A DNA stretch of 64,000 nucleotides, from assembly GCA_022264855.1 (NCBI GenBank), contig JABYQU010000034.1, forward strand, positions 62,001-126,000, written 5' to 3'. A program made the translations under genes and the position numbers. The DNA comes from Lenzites betulinus. Its lineage: Eukaryota; Basidiomycota; Agaricomycetes; Polyporales; Polyporaceae. This document shows, in pieces, positions 23,802 to 36,673 of the stretch; positions within the stretch are counted from its first letter, which is position 1, and each line of letters starts with the position of its first letter. The notes beneath the pieces are model-generated. The model was given only the letters and a program-made list of their open reading frames with translations. It did not search any database and was not told the origin of the DNA.

Positions 23802-25631
23802 AATGTTGACTGTGGTTGGTCCATAGTACAATGCCTTTTCCGTTCCATATGTCCTCACGTCACAGTTATCCCGCAGTCGTACCTTGAAAAACATCTCCCC
23901 GTGTACGCCAGCCCTGAGAAATGGTTGTACAAGTAGTAGTATATTCCACCTTAAATATCACACGTAACACTCCTCAAAGCGACCATACGGCTGGGAGTGT
24001 CCTTCACATCATGCAGGCTACAGCATAGCTCTGACACCCAGTTGCGCATGTAGTACTGACACATCAGACAGCTATAACAATAGCGACATACCCTTGCTGG
24101 ATATAAACAAGATCGCGGCTCCGGCGTTAATGTGAGTATCCTAAGTATGCCCGCCCAGTGATTGCGCTACTGATTTCAAACATACGTTCAGGGTTGTATC
24201 AAGCCTCGCGTTCAGGAGCAGCAGACAGCCGGGGCCCCAGTAAATCGACGGCATCGCAAGGCTATCCCGACAGGAGCCACTGTAGTACGGCCTTTGTGTG
24301 TCAGGACGGCTCAGGTCAACGTGTTTCTCATTGATCCGTACAGAAGACTCGTGTATGTCTGGTGACTATCGCCGAACGTACCATCAGCTGCCCTATACAC
24401 GCAATGGAAGACCTCATGGCCTTAGAAGCGACTCCGGGTGCGGCACGACCTAGTCTTACCCAGCTAAGTACGTGATTCTCTTTCCCATCCGCCGGCTGAA
24501 TTCACTCAAATAGGGCACGCAGATACCTGGATAGCATGTACAGGAACGACACCTGCTTGAAACAAGTGTATCAGAACCTCCGAGAAGCTCTCGATAGTAT
24601 AGTCAAAGTTCCACCGGAGCACCATGGCATGCGGCTCACTTATCAGTTACTGAAATGCGCATGGCACGACGCTCGTGAGTCAATACAAACCTTGTCTTCC
24701 CGCCGCCGATGCATTGACCAAGCTACGTACGGCGGTAAGTGCCATGCTGCTTGCCATCGCACCTGTTTTGCCGTACGTTCCTGCCCCGGTGGACGTTCTC
24801 GGAGTATTTTCTCAACAGCCTCTCTTCGCGCATGACCCGTCTATGGCGTGCGCCTCCCCAACCTTGCGATGATCGCTCTCTACAATTGCGAGGCCGTCCC
24901 ATGCGCTGAAAGCCTCGGTCTCCAGGAGCACTGAATCAACTTCGCTGCCATTGTTCGAACCTCGCGGTGCGTACTGGCAGCGGTGGCATGCGGCAGCTAG
25001 CCATCCAGAACCCGCCATTGTGACTATATTCTCACTTACATTGCCTTTGAATTGCCCCAGGATAAACGTCGCAGCAAGAACTGCACGCCCTGATAGTCGT
25101 GCCCCGGAGAAAGTACGGACATGTATGCGATGATGTCCGTTCGCACCTCTCCTACCCAATTCTGCGAAGTAACATTGTATGGAGCGCTTCATTGGCCCTA
25201 TGTGCTTTTCTGGCTTTCCCCAAAGGTATTCGTCGGATGTACGTGTGTTTGCGCACCACGAATGCTGAAGACAAGCCATGAGCTGTATGATGAACTACAA
25301 CAGTTGCCTGATCTGGCAGGGGCCAGGGCTCTTGCCTCGGAGTAACTCACACCCAAAAGCTCCGAGACTCTTCCTTCGCATCACTGCGTCCATCTAAAGT
25401 CCCACACATATCAGAGCCTTTCATGTTCATAGTATGCGAGTTAGTACTCGGATATTCAAACATCATGTGCTGTAGTATAGCGGGATGCTTTCGAAACGTC
25501 CATTAACACAAAGATACTAGGTACGGGCCTATGGGTATAGAAAGTACACAGTAAACAAGTCTCGCCGTGAATGTACTAGCACTATGCAGGTCTAAATATC
25601 GCGCCAAGTCCTCAGCCAGCACCAGGCATCT
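23802..25631. other. Intergenic region between convergent copy-A genes
   Basis: 1.8 kb between the stop codons of two convergent genes. A 99-codon plus-strand frame from 24536 (MYRNDTCLKQVYQNL) and a 155-codon minus-strand frame (24812-25279) have plausible composition but overlap each other and have no recognisable domain, splice context or partner exons. I treat them as unproven. Confidence 0.35.
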
Positions 25632-26983
25632 TCAGTACCCTAATGAGGTACGCGCCGCAGGGATCATCAGGTCTTTCCCTTTGAGCGTCTTCGCGAACCA
25701 GTTGCCCACGAGGATACCCCACAAGAAGCCCAAGAATCCAGACCCACCAGTCTGTTGACTCGAAAGTCAGGATGTGCTCCGGGACATACACAAACAACGA
25801 TCACGCACCTTCCCGAGAGGAATGAGGATCATATCAGGGCTGCCCTTGTACGCCTTCTTCAGAGGCTTGTTCTCTATGAAGCTAATCACGTTCGCAACCA
25901 CGACTTTGACGTGATTGTTGGCTTTCGTGGCCTGCTTTTGCTCGGGGTAGTCGATGATGTCGCCTGCCGCAAACACGCCGGGGTGGCCGGGCACCTGGAG
26001 GTATTCGTCCACACGCACGGTGTTGCGTTCCGTGACGACGTTGGGGCCCAGAGACGAAATGAAGCTCGCATTGGGGCGCGGGCCAAATGCAGGGATCTAC
26101 AGGGGATGGGTGAGTCCAAGTACTGACCGAGCACGCGTCCGGAGGTACGCACCACAAGATCAGCGTCAGAGATGCTCTTGCCCTTCTGCGTCGTGACGCC
26201 TACGGTACCTTCGGGAGGGACGTCGAGCTTGTCCCCAAGGATGAAGTCGACCCCGCGAGCGCGCGCGCGGCGCTCGATGTCGTCGCGGAACTTGTCCGGG
26301 TAGGCATCGTTCAGGAGCTTTGCTTCGCTGTGCACGATAGTGACTTTCTTGGTCTATGGAGATGGTTAGAAACGGCCGGCTCGAATAGACTGGACACCTA
26401 CTGGCGAAACCTCTTTGATCTCGCCGGAGAACTCTGTCCCAAAATGAATTGTTTGGTCAGCGCCGAATTTGATTGTATGTAGTGCTCACTCACCAATTCC
26501 AACCGCACCGCCACCAACGATCACAACGTGCTTTGCTTTCTCGAACTTGCTCCTCCACTGTGTGAGATGCGAGCGCAGGTCCGCCTCCTTGTCAGGGAAC
26601 GCAAGAGGACCGGCCCACGTGCTGCCCGTGGCGAGGACGAGTGCCACGTAGGGTATCTTCTCGCCGTCCTCCAGGACCACTTCGCCGCCTTTACCCGCAG
26701 CCGCCTCGACGATGGCCGTGACCTTGCCGACCTTCACCGAGCCCTTGCCGGCGGGGAGAAACTTGTCGTAGGGGATGACCGCGGTATCTTCGAGGTGGTC
26801 AGTCGCCGAGACGATCATGCGCGCGCCTGCGAGGAGGTGGATAAGGAACGGGCGCGCATTGACTACAATTAGGTTGTAGACGGACGAATCGAGTTTGGTC
26901 GAGAGTTCACGCGCGACTGCCGCCCCCGCGAAGCCTGCGCCGACGACCACTACGTTCTTGGTGCCAGTGCGTTTGTCGGACAT
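25632..26983 (-). CDS. AIF/AMID-like FAD-dependent NAD(P)H oxidoreductase, copy A
   Basis: Two-dinucleotide-binding-domain flavoprotein of the AMID/FSP1/NDH-2-like group, which passes electrons from NAD(P)H via FAD to a quinone or other acceptor. ATG at 26983. FAD-binding GAGFAG at residues 15-20, LVLATGSTW (ATG motif), NAD(P)H-binding VIVGGGAVGIG, then KVTIVHSEAKLL, VDFILGDKLDVPPEGT, FAAGD in GHPGVFAAGD (second FAD contact) and a Gly/Trp C-terminal hydrophobic segment (GFLGFLWGILVGNWFAK) ending LGY with stop at 25632-25634. Four or more short introns. The same introns (after VGIG, after the next SP, at the DLV junction, and before the GG..GFLG end) recur in copy B at 51353-52692, proving common descent. 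Substrate unknown; the hydrophobic tail may tether it to a membrane. Confidence 0.92.
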
Positions 26984-29900
26984 GAGGGAGAAGAAGAGGC
27001 TGGCTGGGGGTGGGTCGAAGGTGTCGAAGGAAATTTTGGTACATCTTGCTCAATATGAGGGGCTGTTTATATGCAAGACAGGCGACCAGGTGTTGACCGT
27101 GTGGCAGTTCCAGTATTCAGCAGTCTCTCGCGGGAGTAAGCAGATATGACACATAGGCGCACGGATGCTCACCATCTCAGCGTCTCCTCGGTTAGGGACG
27201 GCTTTGGTTTACGCGCCAGGTCTCGATGGCTGTGGATCTACACACGCGCTACTACATATCAACAAGGTCCGCAGGGTAGCGACGACGTCTTACCAGCAAG
27301 TTGAAGGGGAAGACATCCGTGCCATGGACCCCTGTAAGAACGGAATGTTGCACTGTGTCACTTGCACATCAAGGATGCAGCTTTCTCGATCGCAGTCTGG
27401 ATTAGCTTCAGTGATTGCGGAAAGATGATCCATGTGCGCCCATCAGTTCGCTCGCAGCTGCGTTTGAATTCACCTTACTGTAGCACGTAATGTATGAGTG
27501 GCAGCCACGCGATGTGAACTCACAGCGACAACGGCTGGACGCTGAGCGCTGAGCGCTGAGCTCTGATAGTAGAATTGAGTCAAATTGGCCATATGCGCAG
27601 CTGTTGGAGTGAAAGAGGATCCACGATAATTTCCGCTGGTGCTTACTCACTCGAATGCGTTCAATCCCGACCTCGGACTTAGTCTACTGCCTGGCCGTTA
27701 GCGCCCTTTAGTAGCGCTGCAGCTCGCTGAGGCACGACTAGCCAAAACGTCCTTGGTGTGACGAGAATCGGTCATCGCCAAAGGGGACGCATTGTCCTGG
27801 GGTAATATCTGCCCGACCGCATGGGTCGCCAAAAATGTCATTGGATCGACGGAGGCCCCCGTTTTTGAAACACTGGTCTCACGCGGTGGGAAATACATAT
27901 GCGCACATATGTCCATACAGCCGTGGCAGGGGGTAAACCTCCGTGTGCGACCGTGAGCTTCCGTGGACATGTTGTTAAGATTTTCGACCTCTTCAAGATT
28001 CGGAATGCGGCATGCCAGTGAGGAGCGTGATCATCGCATTTGGATGTGTTGTATGTCGCGCAACCTATGGTGGTTTCGTCTCTTTCTGGACGCCGTTTAT
28101 TAGTCATATTCCCATGGGAATTGAATGGCCAACTTCAAGAGGTGAAATGCCGTTAGTACGAAGAGAGTACGCAACAAATGGAGGCATGAGGCGTTAGTAT
28201 CTAAGTACCAGTAGCGCCCAAATACCACGTGGCCACACTTTGGAAGTCTAGACCCGTCTGTCATGTTCTGCCAAATTGGGCGATGACTGCTACCAGTGCT
28301 TAATGCGACTTGACGAATTACTCTACTGAGGACTATACACTACCCTCATGCATACAAGCTGGACCGTTACTTCCGCCGGGCTGTTCTAAGGCCAGCTTAT
28401 GCGCATACTATGTACATGGATGCCTTCGGTTGAATCGAGGCCGCCGAGTACTTGTGATTGAGCCACAATGTACGTCTCTCCTCGTGGCATAAGGTGCACA
28501 AGCTACTAACATACATGACAGTTAACAGGCGCACAAGCTCGCGGTAAAATCATGCGAGAGCTATGCGACGTGATCTAGATACACCAATGCGACACGATAG
28601 ACTGCTCTAGGGAGCGCGTCCTTCCACACTGGTGATCAAGGCACTCAGCGACGATGGATAGCCCTCACGATGTGAAAACTCCAACCGATGTATGATGACA
28701 AACCGCAGATAACCCCGCTCAAGGACTCGACATCTTGAATGACGGGGAACGCCCCACTGCCGGACCGTTTGTGCATCAGCTTCCCCTTCTCCAGGGCTCG
28801 CTACCCCGCTTCCACCGACTTCCCCACCGTCGACTCTAGACACAGAGTATGCCTGCCCCGCAGGCACAAACCTCGTTTTTGGATTGACAAGCTGACGTGC
28901 TGTCTTCTATCAGTCGCCCCGGTAAGATGGCCCTGACGTTTGTCCCACCACCCATTCACTGTGTGACCCCATGCTCATCACTTCTTCCACACCCACACTC
29001 ATCGCCCGGATAACCTCGCGGGAATTACTCTACGCCCGACGGTCGCGGGAACCCAAACTCGCACACGATGTGTTCCTTCCTCTGCATTCACGACGCGTCC
29101 CATGACCGCTTCACACGGCGTCGAGGTATACTGCCTGCGCGAATGAATGCCTCGCGTCACATGCAGGCGCACATCAGGGTACCGTGGTGCCGAAATGCGC
29201 ATTCCCGAATTCGAACTTTGGGGCGGGACGGCCCGTCATTCCAACGACATGTGCGTCATTCAGCACGGGCGATGGCAAACTGACTATGAAGCGAGGTAAG
29301 GGGTCGTCGCCCTGGCATATGCATCTTCCACCTGATCGCCGCGTCATATGACCATAGATGATCTCAGAGGTGCATTTTCCTGCTCACGTCCCGCCGGCAC
29401 GACGTCCGAGCACAAATCACGGCAAGCCTTCGCCTCCCCGGGGTGAGCTTTCGATGGCATGAATACGAGGACTGCAGCACCGTTGAATGCGCTGGTTCGA
29501 CTCCGAAGCCGACGGTCGACGATTACCCGAGGGACGCGGCGCATGACGCCCGCCCGCCTTCTCGACCTTCTCCGCCCATTCGAACTCCCCCACCCCGCAT
29601 TCGAACGAGGACAGAATCATCGACTATCACCCGCCGGCACCCCCGCACGCGGACCTCGAAGCGATCTGCGCCGTCCGGGCAGCCCCGCGCACGCCGATGC
29701 GGCGTTTATCCGAAGTTGCGGTCAATATATTCCTCTTCGCGACATATGAATGGCTGCCGCACAGAGTTGCGGTTCGATCTTCGCTGAAGGGTCTCCTTCG
29801 TGTCGCCCAGGGCGCACCTCTGCGCACGGCGGGGGCCGCTTGCCTGTGCCTAGTGCCCTGCGAGCCCCGCGCTCAGGATTGTAGTCATGCGTCTGCTTTC

Positions 29901-30661
29901 TGGGCCTCTCCGCCGACATACCAGCTAAAGTCGACCGACTGCACAGAAGCATCGCTCGGGTCGCATGGCGTGCCCCGCACTTCTAGCCGCGAAGTCGAAG
30001 CTGGAGCGGGCAGGGAGGGGTTCAGCCACAACGACGCGCCGTCCGCTGCATATTTCTCGGATGAAGACGACCACCGCCGCATGACCTTCTTTCAGGTCGT
30101 CAGCGCGCTCGTGTTGTGTGGGGCGGTCATCTGGCCCTTGGCGGGATGTGCTGGCAGCTTACCGCCGTGGATATGTCCATGCGGTGTCCGTACGTACGTC
30201 TGTGTTGTACAATTGCGTCGCGTCGTTTTGAATCTTGGCTCGAAGAAGCGCCACAGGACGCCACCAGCTCTGTACTTCGATGCGCCACAACGTTGTCGGT
30301 GTACATGGCTTCTGATCGATGATCACAAGACAGACTGACGTGTACATTATTGCTTCTAGTAGAAACAGATAGGAAAAAGCTGCTGATACTTGTACATTAC
30401 TCCCGCCGCGCGCACTATAGACGTTGCGGAGAGAGGGGGCCCGTACTAGAGCGACACAGCGACAGCGTAACGACATAACAACCGCCCATGGTCCCGAGGA
30501 GACGCACAGCGAGTGCGTGCGCGCGGCGGGGGGATGCGGGGGAACAAAACGGAGTGTCCATCGAGATGTCCTCGGGCCATGACGGAGACGATCGCGGGGG
30601 GAGCCCACGGCAGCCCGCGATGTACAGGCGCCCTACCAGCGAACCAGCCAGTACCGCCCGT
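26984..30661. other. Gene-poor tract
   Basis: 3.7 kb with no gene I can support. A short tandem GCTGAGC repeat lies at 27540-27562. A 213-codon plus-strand ATG frame (29697-30338) contains one hydrophobic stretch (VVSALVLCGAVIWPLAG), but it has a Cys/Arg-rich shadow-like composition and no known domain. Confidence 0.35.
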
Positions 30662-31678
30662 CTAGTCCTTCTTGAGTGGTCGCCGGATGACAAATGTGCG
30701 GTCGCTGTCGACCTTGGGGCTGAGCTCCTGTACGCCCCGCATGTCCTCGAGCCCCTGTGGACTCCGGCCTTTCGCGACCACGACGTAGATTTCGAGACCA
30801 TCACCGACCTCGATGTGACGCTCGGTCGCACTCGTAAACGAGTCGATGACGATGGAGAGCACGTCGGGAAGAGGGAGATGGGTGGGATGTGCCTGCCCGG
30901 TCGCAGCGGTCTGGTTCTTGAAGTATATCTACACGATGCGCGATAGCGGGTGCAAGTCGGGAAAGGGTCGGTTAGCCGGTGGTGAGGACTGGAGCGCGCG
31001 AAACACGCACCTGATTGTCCAAGAAGGGCTGCACGAGCGATTGCGCTGCGCCCGCTGCTCGGCACGCTTCGCGTTCGTATGACCCTACAGGATCGAAGGA
31101 GTAGACTGCGCCGGAGCCTGCGTAATCGGTCTAATGAGCATGATGTAACGCAGTGGCGCCTTGCATACGACTTACCATCCTCTTCAATACCGCCGAGGAT
31201 GTTGTAGACATAGTAGGGGAAGAAACGCTGCGCATACAGCATCGTCTGGATCAGGCGGGCAATCGCGCGGAGGGGCATATCTTTTGCGTGCGCGTGCCTA
31301 TACCACTGCAAAGAATCGTCGTCAATCTCCGGAGGACGCGTCATATCCGGTTTGAGACACATACCTCCAGCCGCTGCTTCACCTTCTTCACGAACATGTT
31401 TCCATCGGCCGCGAAACCGTTTACAGCGAGGACGGCGCGGTCCGTTCTATGATTAGATGGGATTAGCACACGGTCTCTTTCGCGCGCATACAATGATCGA
31501 CGTACAGTCGGAAGACCTTTGGCGCGGAGCGTGTTTGGATGCTGTATCCCTCGCTTTGTCTCGTATCACCGGCGATGACGGTAAAGTCCGCACCAGCGAT
31601 TGCAAGGATAGTGCCGCCGTTGTCGGTGTATGGGTTGAACTGGCGCTGCTGGGGGTGTGAAAAGGAGCCGTCGGGCAT
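30662..31678 (-). CDS. PRE7: 20S proteasome subunit beta type-6 (Pre7 / PSMB1)
   Basis: Non-catalytic beta subunit of the 20S core. ATG at 31678. Exon 1 carries [36 protein letters not shown] and PKVFRL. The following exons give [67 protein letters not shown] and, last, [19 protein letters not shown] ending RRPLKKD. Five exons separated by introns of about 50-70 nt. Order, spacing and length match PSMB1/Pre7 throughout. The FNPYxDNGGT context is that of the inactive beta-6 subunit, so it is structural, not proteolytic. The C-terminus has an extra 20 residues or so ([12 protein letters not shown] region) relative to animals. Confidence 0.96.
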
Positions 31679-34600
31679 CGTGGTGAGAGATGGAGAGGAT
31701 ATATGCGGGTTGTATGGGACGCGTCGGACGGCGAGGGGAGAACGAGGAGATGGGAGGAGGAGAGGAGGAAGTATATAACGTTTGAGAAAGGCCGCGTCAG
31801 TCTCGCTTTCCCTTTTTGGCCGGACGCACGAAGTGGGCGCCTATCCTGCGGAGTTCAAAGATGGTAAAAAGCCGAGGTTTCTGCTTCTACCACCCCCACT
31901 CGGTAGTTGCTCCCAGCACAAAGGCACAGAAGGCGTACTTACGGCCAAACCGACATTACTCCGCCTCCATTTTTCAACTATATGCGCGGCCGACAACTCC
32001 TGCTGGCCGGCCAGCATGCTTCGCAGCTCCGTAGGTCAATAGCAACTCGCTGAATGCGCCCGCGCATCCCGGTGTGCAGCCCATATAGTGAGCAAACCTG
32101 CTCGACCTTTTCTCGGTTTAATCGTCCAACTGACCACCTGTTTCAATGATCCAATTTACCGGACGTCAGCACTGGGAACACTCCCACCCAGCGCTTTTGA
32201 TAGGCCTTGCCCGACAGACGGGCTCGAGACACACTCAATTGTGATCTTCCGATTGCACCCATCGTTCCTCGCGCTGAACCCTGTCCGTTCAACACGCCGT
32301 CACCTTTCCCGGCCTCCTTCTCTGCGTTTTCGCACGGCCGCCGGCGGGACCCTACCACCGTCTTCCCGAATCGAGCGGCCAGTTCACACTCGCGATAATA
32401 ATATCTGAAAGCCGGGATTGCCATCCACAGTCCCACGCGCCGTCACCCCTTATCTTCCTCGCAGACGGTGTCTGTGGTATAATGCCCGACCTCGTGTCAA
32501 ATCGGCGGTCTCGGAAGGGACACAGCACCCTGTGTGTCGGCAGCGAGGGATAGATCGACTAAAACATAACATCCTGCGACGAGTCACACAACGCACGACA
32601 AGCAATGCAATCATATAGCAACTTTATCTCAGCATCATCATAAGCCTCAGGCCGGAAGATCAACAATGCCCGTCATTTGCACTTGCCACTCGTTGTTCGT
32701 CGCAGGGATGCAATGCCAGGTGCGAGAGTAGTTGCGCGCCTCAGACAGTGCGCCAAGTCAGGTGGTACGAAAGACAACATGCATTGGGCCAAACAGCGTC
32801 AACGTTGGCAGGACCTCCACCCCCCTTTGAAAACGACCAGTAGTGGGGTCGTGTGCGTGGCACATCTCCCCTCCTGCGGAGCAATCTCCATGAAACCTCA
32901 CGTAGGAGATTTGTTATGTCGTCTGGACTCAGCCCTATATCAGACGTCAAAAAGGACATACCAATATGATTTTGCGATGAATGTGAGTATCTTGTTTAGA
33001 CTTGCAGATCATATATATGCTACCTCGTCCAAGCAAAACTCCAGTGGATTGCTCCTCCCACAAACCAATCATTCTACTTGCAGCCGCAGCGAAGCTCGTC
33101 TGCGCACCTTGTAAGTACCCCCGTTGAAAGGATCCAGTATATGTGGCTGTCCAATGGTCACGTTTATCACAGTGCTTCGGTGAATGGTTTTCAGGACCGA
33201 GCTTAGTAGTGTGGTCTGTCCCTTACACTAAATCTTCATATACTGATAAATGGACCTCCCATATAGACCAAGGCCAGCTCTGATATATTATGAGTCATGT
33301 CTGACAACCTGCACTAGTTAAAGGACTCACACAATGTGAGAATGACATCTACATTATAAGTATAACGCATTGGTCTCACCGATATCATCAAGCACACACA
33401 GCGCAGATGCTATGAGCACACACACGTGCAAAGTTCACCAGGCTCTCGGCCAAGCTCAAAGGTAATCACACGCTGTCTTGGTATCGTTGTGACCCTCCCA
33501 CAGTCTGAGCTCTTTTCGACAGACCGCTCGCATTGTCACATTTTCTCGGAGCGTTCTCAGTTCAATCCCCCGGGTACATATCGATCACGCTCAGCCTACA
33601 TGGTGGAAGTCGCATCCGCACGAGCGCGTGTGAGTGTCATTCCAGCTTTGACACGAAAAAGTTTACTGTGCCTTGTTCAGCACCCACGTTCAGTGGTCAC
33701 GTTGGCTCCATCTCCGCGACTCAATCTCTTCATCTCGAGGGACCGGCCTCCTCGCGGAGACATGGGTTACATGCCGGGCTCGGCATCCTGCCCGCGTGCC
33801 GCCTGCCAACCAGCACCGGGGCTATTCTTGCAATGACGGGCACCCGATCGACAACTAGCTGCAGCCTCCCACCTGAAGTGCTACTGGGATTAGACTCGGC
33901 GCTCGTGCTCTATATTGGTTCCGCCGGTCGTTGTGCAGACGACTGTCTACTCACGGTCTCCCGTTCTCACATAGAGTGGTCACGCTCGCCCTTTGCGCCC
34001 CTCGATGTTATACAATCGTACTTCGCGAATCCCGCTCAATGCTCCTTAGCCCGCGCGCGTACTGAAGTCACCCAAAACAAGGTTTCCACGCCGCCATCGT
34101 GTGCATGCGAAGCCACCGGCTATGCACAACGTCACCTTCCCCTTTGGGTGACGACAATCCCTTCTGGACTCTCCCGGTGCTATGTCCTTACGGATGTGCA
34201 TCCTCTCCCAGCCGCCTCCTTCGGGGAGGCCTAGACCGCAGTGGTCGTTGAAGCCGTGATCAGCCGTTGGTTTCGCCTGCTCTAGTCTATGCCGTGTATG
34301 TCCATCTAGCTTTCGAAAGATGCGCCTGCGATAATGAGAGAAGACGTTCTCAGGCTTCTCATACTCCCCCGGCCAGAAGACCCGTGTATCAGCAGGCGCG
34401 TCGAAGATAGCTATCAGGACGCGCTCTTCGCCTTCGAGTGCCTTAGTATTCGTGCAGCGCCCGAGGACTCCAGCGGTCTCGATCCCCAAATGGGCTTCCT
34501 TCTCTCGGACACGTTCTCCCGCGTGCGCTGTCGGGCGGGGAACACCACTGCCCATCTCCGCCGTTCCCCTCCTTGACATGTTCTTCTCAGGGCTCAGTCA

Positions 34601-35401
34601 TGTTCGCATTTCCGCATTGGCGTTTGCATGACGCAGCCGCTCCCGTACAGGTACTTTGAGTGCTGCAAGTGGCGCGCCCCAAGGCCCACCGTCCTTCTAC
34701 CCCTCGTCACTGCGCGGATGCTCTCGCTACGTCCCTCTCATCGCCCGAGACATCCCGGGAGTGCCACCGTTTGCTCCCGCTGCTCCCCCTTACCGACTCC
34801 AGGCCTTGGCGTCTCTCTTCGCGCGACATCCGCAGGCAGCCGCGTGCGCTCGTGCGTGCGTGCTCAAGAGCAGGTTTGGGGTGCCTTCTCCGCTCGCTCC
34901 GACTGGCTGCGACGTCAAGTGCTGCTTTGTGCAGGCTTGCGACTCATCTCGGCGATCAATCTATATCCATGCGCTGCTCAAGTACTGCCAGCGAATCCTT
35001 CCGATGTGAGCCCCTAGGACACCGCGTGCACTGACCGTCTAGAGTTGCCTTCTCTGTTGCAAAGGTCTGGACCGTCACGGAAGGTTCATGCATGCTACGC
35101 TGGCGACTTGGCTTCTCGATGTTCTCAATGTAGCGACCCAGCAAGAGCATCCCTGCATATCCTCGTCTGTCGACTCGCGAAGCCCCCTCGCTCGGAGGTT
35201 ATCACCCGCGTATCCATCGTCCCTGCGCCTCAGCCGCTCGAGGTCGCATCCCTCGAATGCGGCGCTCCGCTGCGCGAGGAGCAAAAGAACGCGAAGCGCG
35301 AACTGGAGCGGGCGCGAACGGGTGTGTGTATAGGAGCCCCGCGTGCTCCGTCCCCGCTGGCGCAACCTCGGGTCTTCTCATGCTCGTCCCGCCGCGCGCG
35401 T
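31679..35401. other. Intergenic tract left of the retrotransposon
   Basis: 3.7 kb. The first few hundred bases include the proteasome promoter. Between 33.4 and 35.4 kb the plus strand is CT-rich with several 120-230-codon open frames (33533-34234 plus, 34046-34579 minus) that overlap antisense and show no domain or intron structure. No RNA gene is seen. Confidence 0.35.
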
Positions 35402-35418
35402 CGCCCCGCCAGGTTTCT
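35402..35418. repeat. Left copy of a 17-bp target-site duplication
   Basis: CGCCCCGCCAGGTTTCT directly precedes the 20-T run that marks the poly(A) end of the retrotransposon. The identical 17-mer recurs at 47687-47703. The last T is shared with the T run, so the true length is 16-17 bp. Confidence 0.82.
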
Positions 35419-35437
35419 TTTTTTTTTTTTTTTTTTT
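35418..35437 (-). repeat. Poly(A) tail of the retrotransposon (20 T on plus strand)
   Basis: Uninterrupted 20-nt T run, reading as poly(A) on the coding strand, 144 bp after the last retrotransposon stop codon (35582-35584). A pure A tail without decay suggests a fairly young insertion. Confidence 0.9.
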
Positions 35438-35581
35438 GTGGTGCTCCTACGGCGCACAGGCGACAGCCGCTTCCGTAGGATGTGCAGGAGTTCGGGACGC
35501 GCGGTCCCTCCACCACCGGGGGAAATGCATTACGCACATGTAACGGGCTACATAGTGTGGGGCTCCCCGGCTCTAGCAAGG

Positions 35582-36673
35582 CTAGGGGTTGTCAGCCGGT
35601 ATACCCACTAAAACCCCCGCGCACAGGGCCCAGTCGGGCGGGAGCGTTTCCGCGTTGCGTATGATACCTCCCCACGTCTTCTCTACCGTCGCGATGAGCG
35701 CGCTTCTCTTTTTGGGCCCAGCGCGGCGTGCGGCCGCTTGGTCCATCCTGAGTCGTTTGGTAAGTGACCACTCCCATTTCCGCGTTATCTCCCGCGCTGT
35801 GTGGCTCCTATTAGGGTCCCGCTCCCAGGCAATGACGCGTTCGCATCGCAGGGTCCAGATGAGGTAGGCTGCTTCAGAGAGGACAATCCTCGCCACCCTC
35901 GTGTTCGCACCGTGCGGTGCGCCCTTCTCATCTCGAACAAGGAACATGTGCGGCGCTAGTGCTAGTCCAAGTGAGTCCGGGCAGGCGCGGATCCCTTTCC
36001 GCTCAAGTGCAGCAGTTGCGAGTCCCCAGATCACACGCCTCCCTGGTGCGCGGCAGGAGAGGAGGATGTGGGCGAGGTCTTCGCGCACGTTACAAAACGG
36101 GCACAGCTCGCGGTCCTCAAAGCCCGGGATGTTGGTCCAGTACTTGCCCACACGTAGCACACCATGGATCGACTTCCACAGGAAGTCACGTACTTGTTTC
36201 CGCATCAAGCGGGCATGTAGGCCTAGCCAGATTTCCGCCGGGCGCCGGGTGCTACCACACACACGGGTCAGGTCCGTTACAATGGCTTCTATGTTTGTTA
36301 CCGTGGTCTGGCGCGGGCGTGCCAGATTGCGTTCTCTGATTCCTCTGTATGCCAGGCTCTGGCTGAGGCACGGGAGCGAAGCCCCGCACAGGAGGAACTC
36401 GTCCCTCACCCTTTCTCGCGGCCCGTGTACTGGGCGGGCTCCCGCACCTTCTCGCGCCAGCGCATCCGCCGCCTCATTCCCCTGGACCCCAGAGTGTCCC
36501 CTAACCCAACGCAATGTCGTTGGAGCGCTTCTCGCGCGGAGCAGTGCCAGGGCACGCTGCATTTGCACCGCGTTCGCGACGCCAATCCACCCCCGATCCT
36601 CCCAAGCTCGTGCATGCATTGTAAGTCCATCCAGAACATACCTAGAGTCGGTAACTAGGTGGACTGGCGCGAA
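35582..36673 (-). CDS. Retrotransposon ORF2, 3' part: end of RNase H and C-terminal zinc-finger region (out of frame with the 5' part)
   Basis: This open frame continues the RNase H domain broken at 36674-36679: FAPVHLVTDSRYVLDGL (second catalytic Asp region), TLRWVRGHSGVQGNEAADAL (His/Asp end of RNase H1). It is followed by about 220 residues with FLWKSIHGVLRVGKYW and a CPFCNVREDLAHILLSC finger, as in the zf-RVT region of plant and fungal LINEs, ending GIPADNP. It has no start codon of its own for the RNase H remainder, so it is the displaced tail of ORF2 and not a separate gene. A one-base loss in a C6 run explains the shift. Confidence 0.9.
   Translation of the reverse strand, partial: FAPVHLVTDSRYVLDGLTMHARAWEDRGWIGVANAVQMQRALALLRARSAPTTLRWVRGHSGVQGNEAADALAREGAGARPVHGPRERVRDEFLLCGASLPCLSQSLAYRGIRERNLARPRQTTVTNIEAIVTDLTRVCGSTRRPAEIWLGLHARLMRKQVRDFLWKSIHGVLRVGKYWTNIPGFEDRELCPFCNVREDLAHILLSCRAPGRRVIWGLATAALERKGIRACPDSLGLALAPHMFLVRDEKGAPHGANTRVARIVLSEAAYLIWTLRCERVIAWERDPNRSHTAREITRKWEWSLTKRLRMDQAAARRAGPKKRSALIATVEKTWGGIIRNAETLPPDWALCAGVLVGIPADNP

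Noticed and set aside
24536..25279. 99-codon plus and 155-codon minus frames between convergent genes
   Set aside because: They overlap each other, no motif is recognised and no exon partner was found.
29200..29232. T-arm-like CCGAATTCGAACTTTGG
   Set aside because: No acceptor, D or anticodon stem can be built upstream, so it is not a tRNA.
29697..30338. 213-codon ATG frame with one hydrophobic segment
   Set aside because: Composition is Cys/Arg-rich with a mirrored frame on the other strand. No domain or splice support.
33533..34579. 233-codon plus frame and 177-codon minus frame
   Set aside because: They overlap antisense in a CT-biased tract, have no recognisable domain, signal peptide or intron pattern, and no conserved-looking core.
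35045..35611. 188-codon frame crossing the T run
   Set aside because: It reads through the poly(A) complement as poly-Phe and into the retrotransposon 3' UTR, so it cannot be one real gene.
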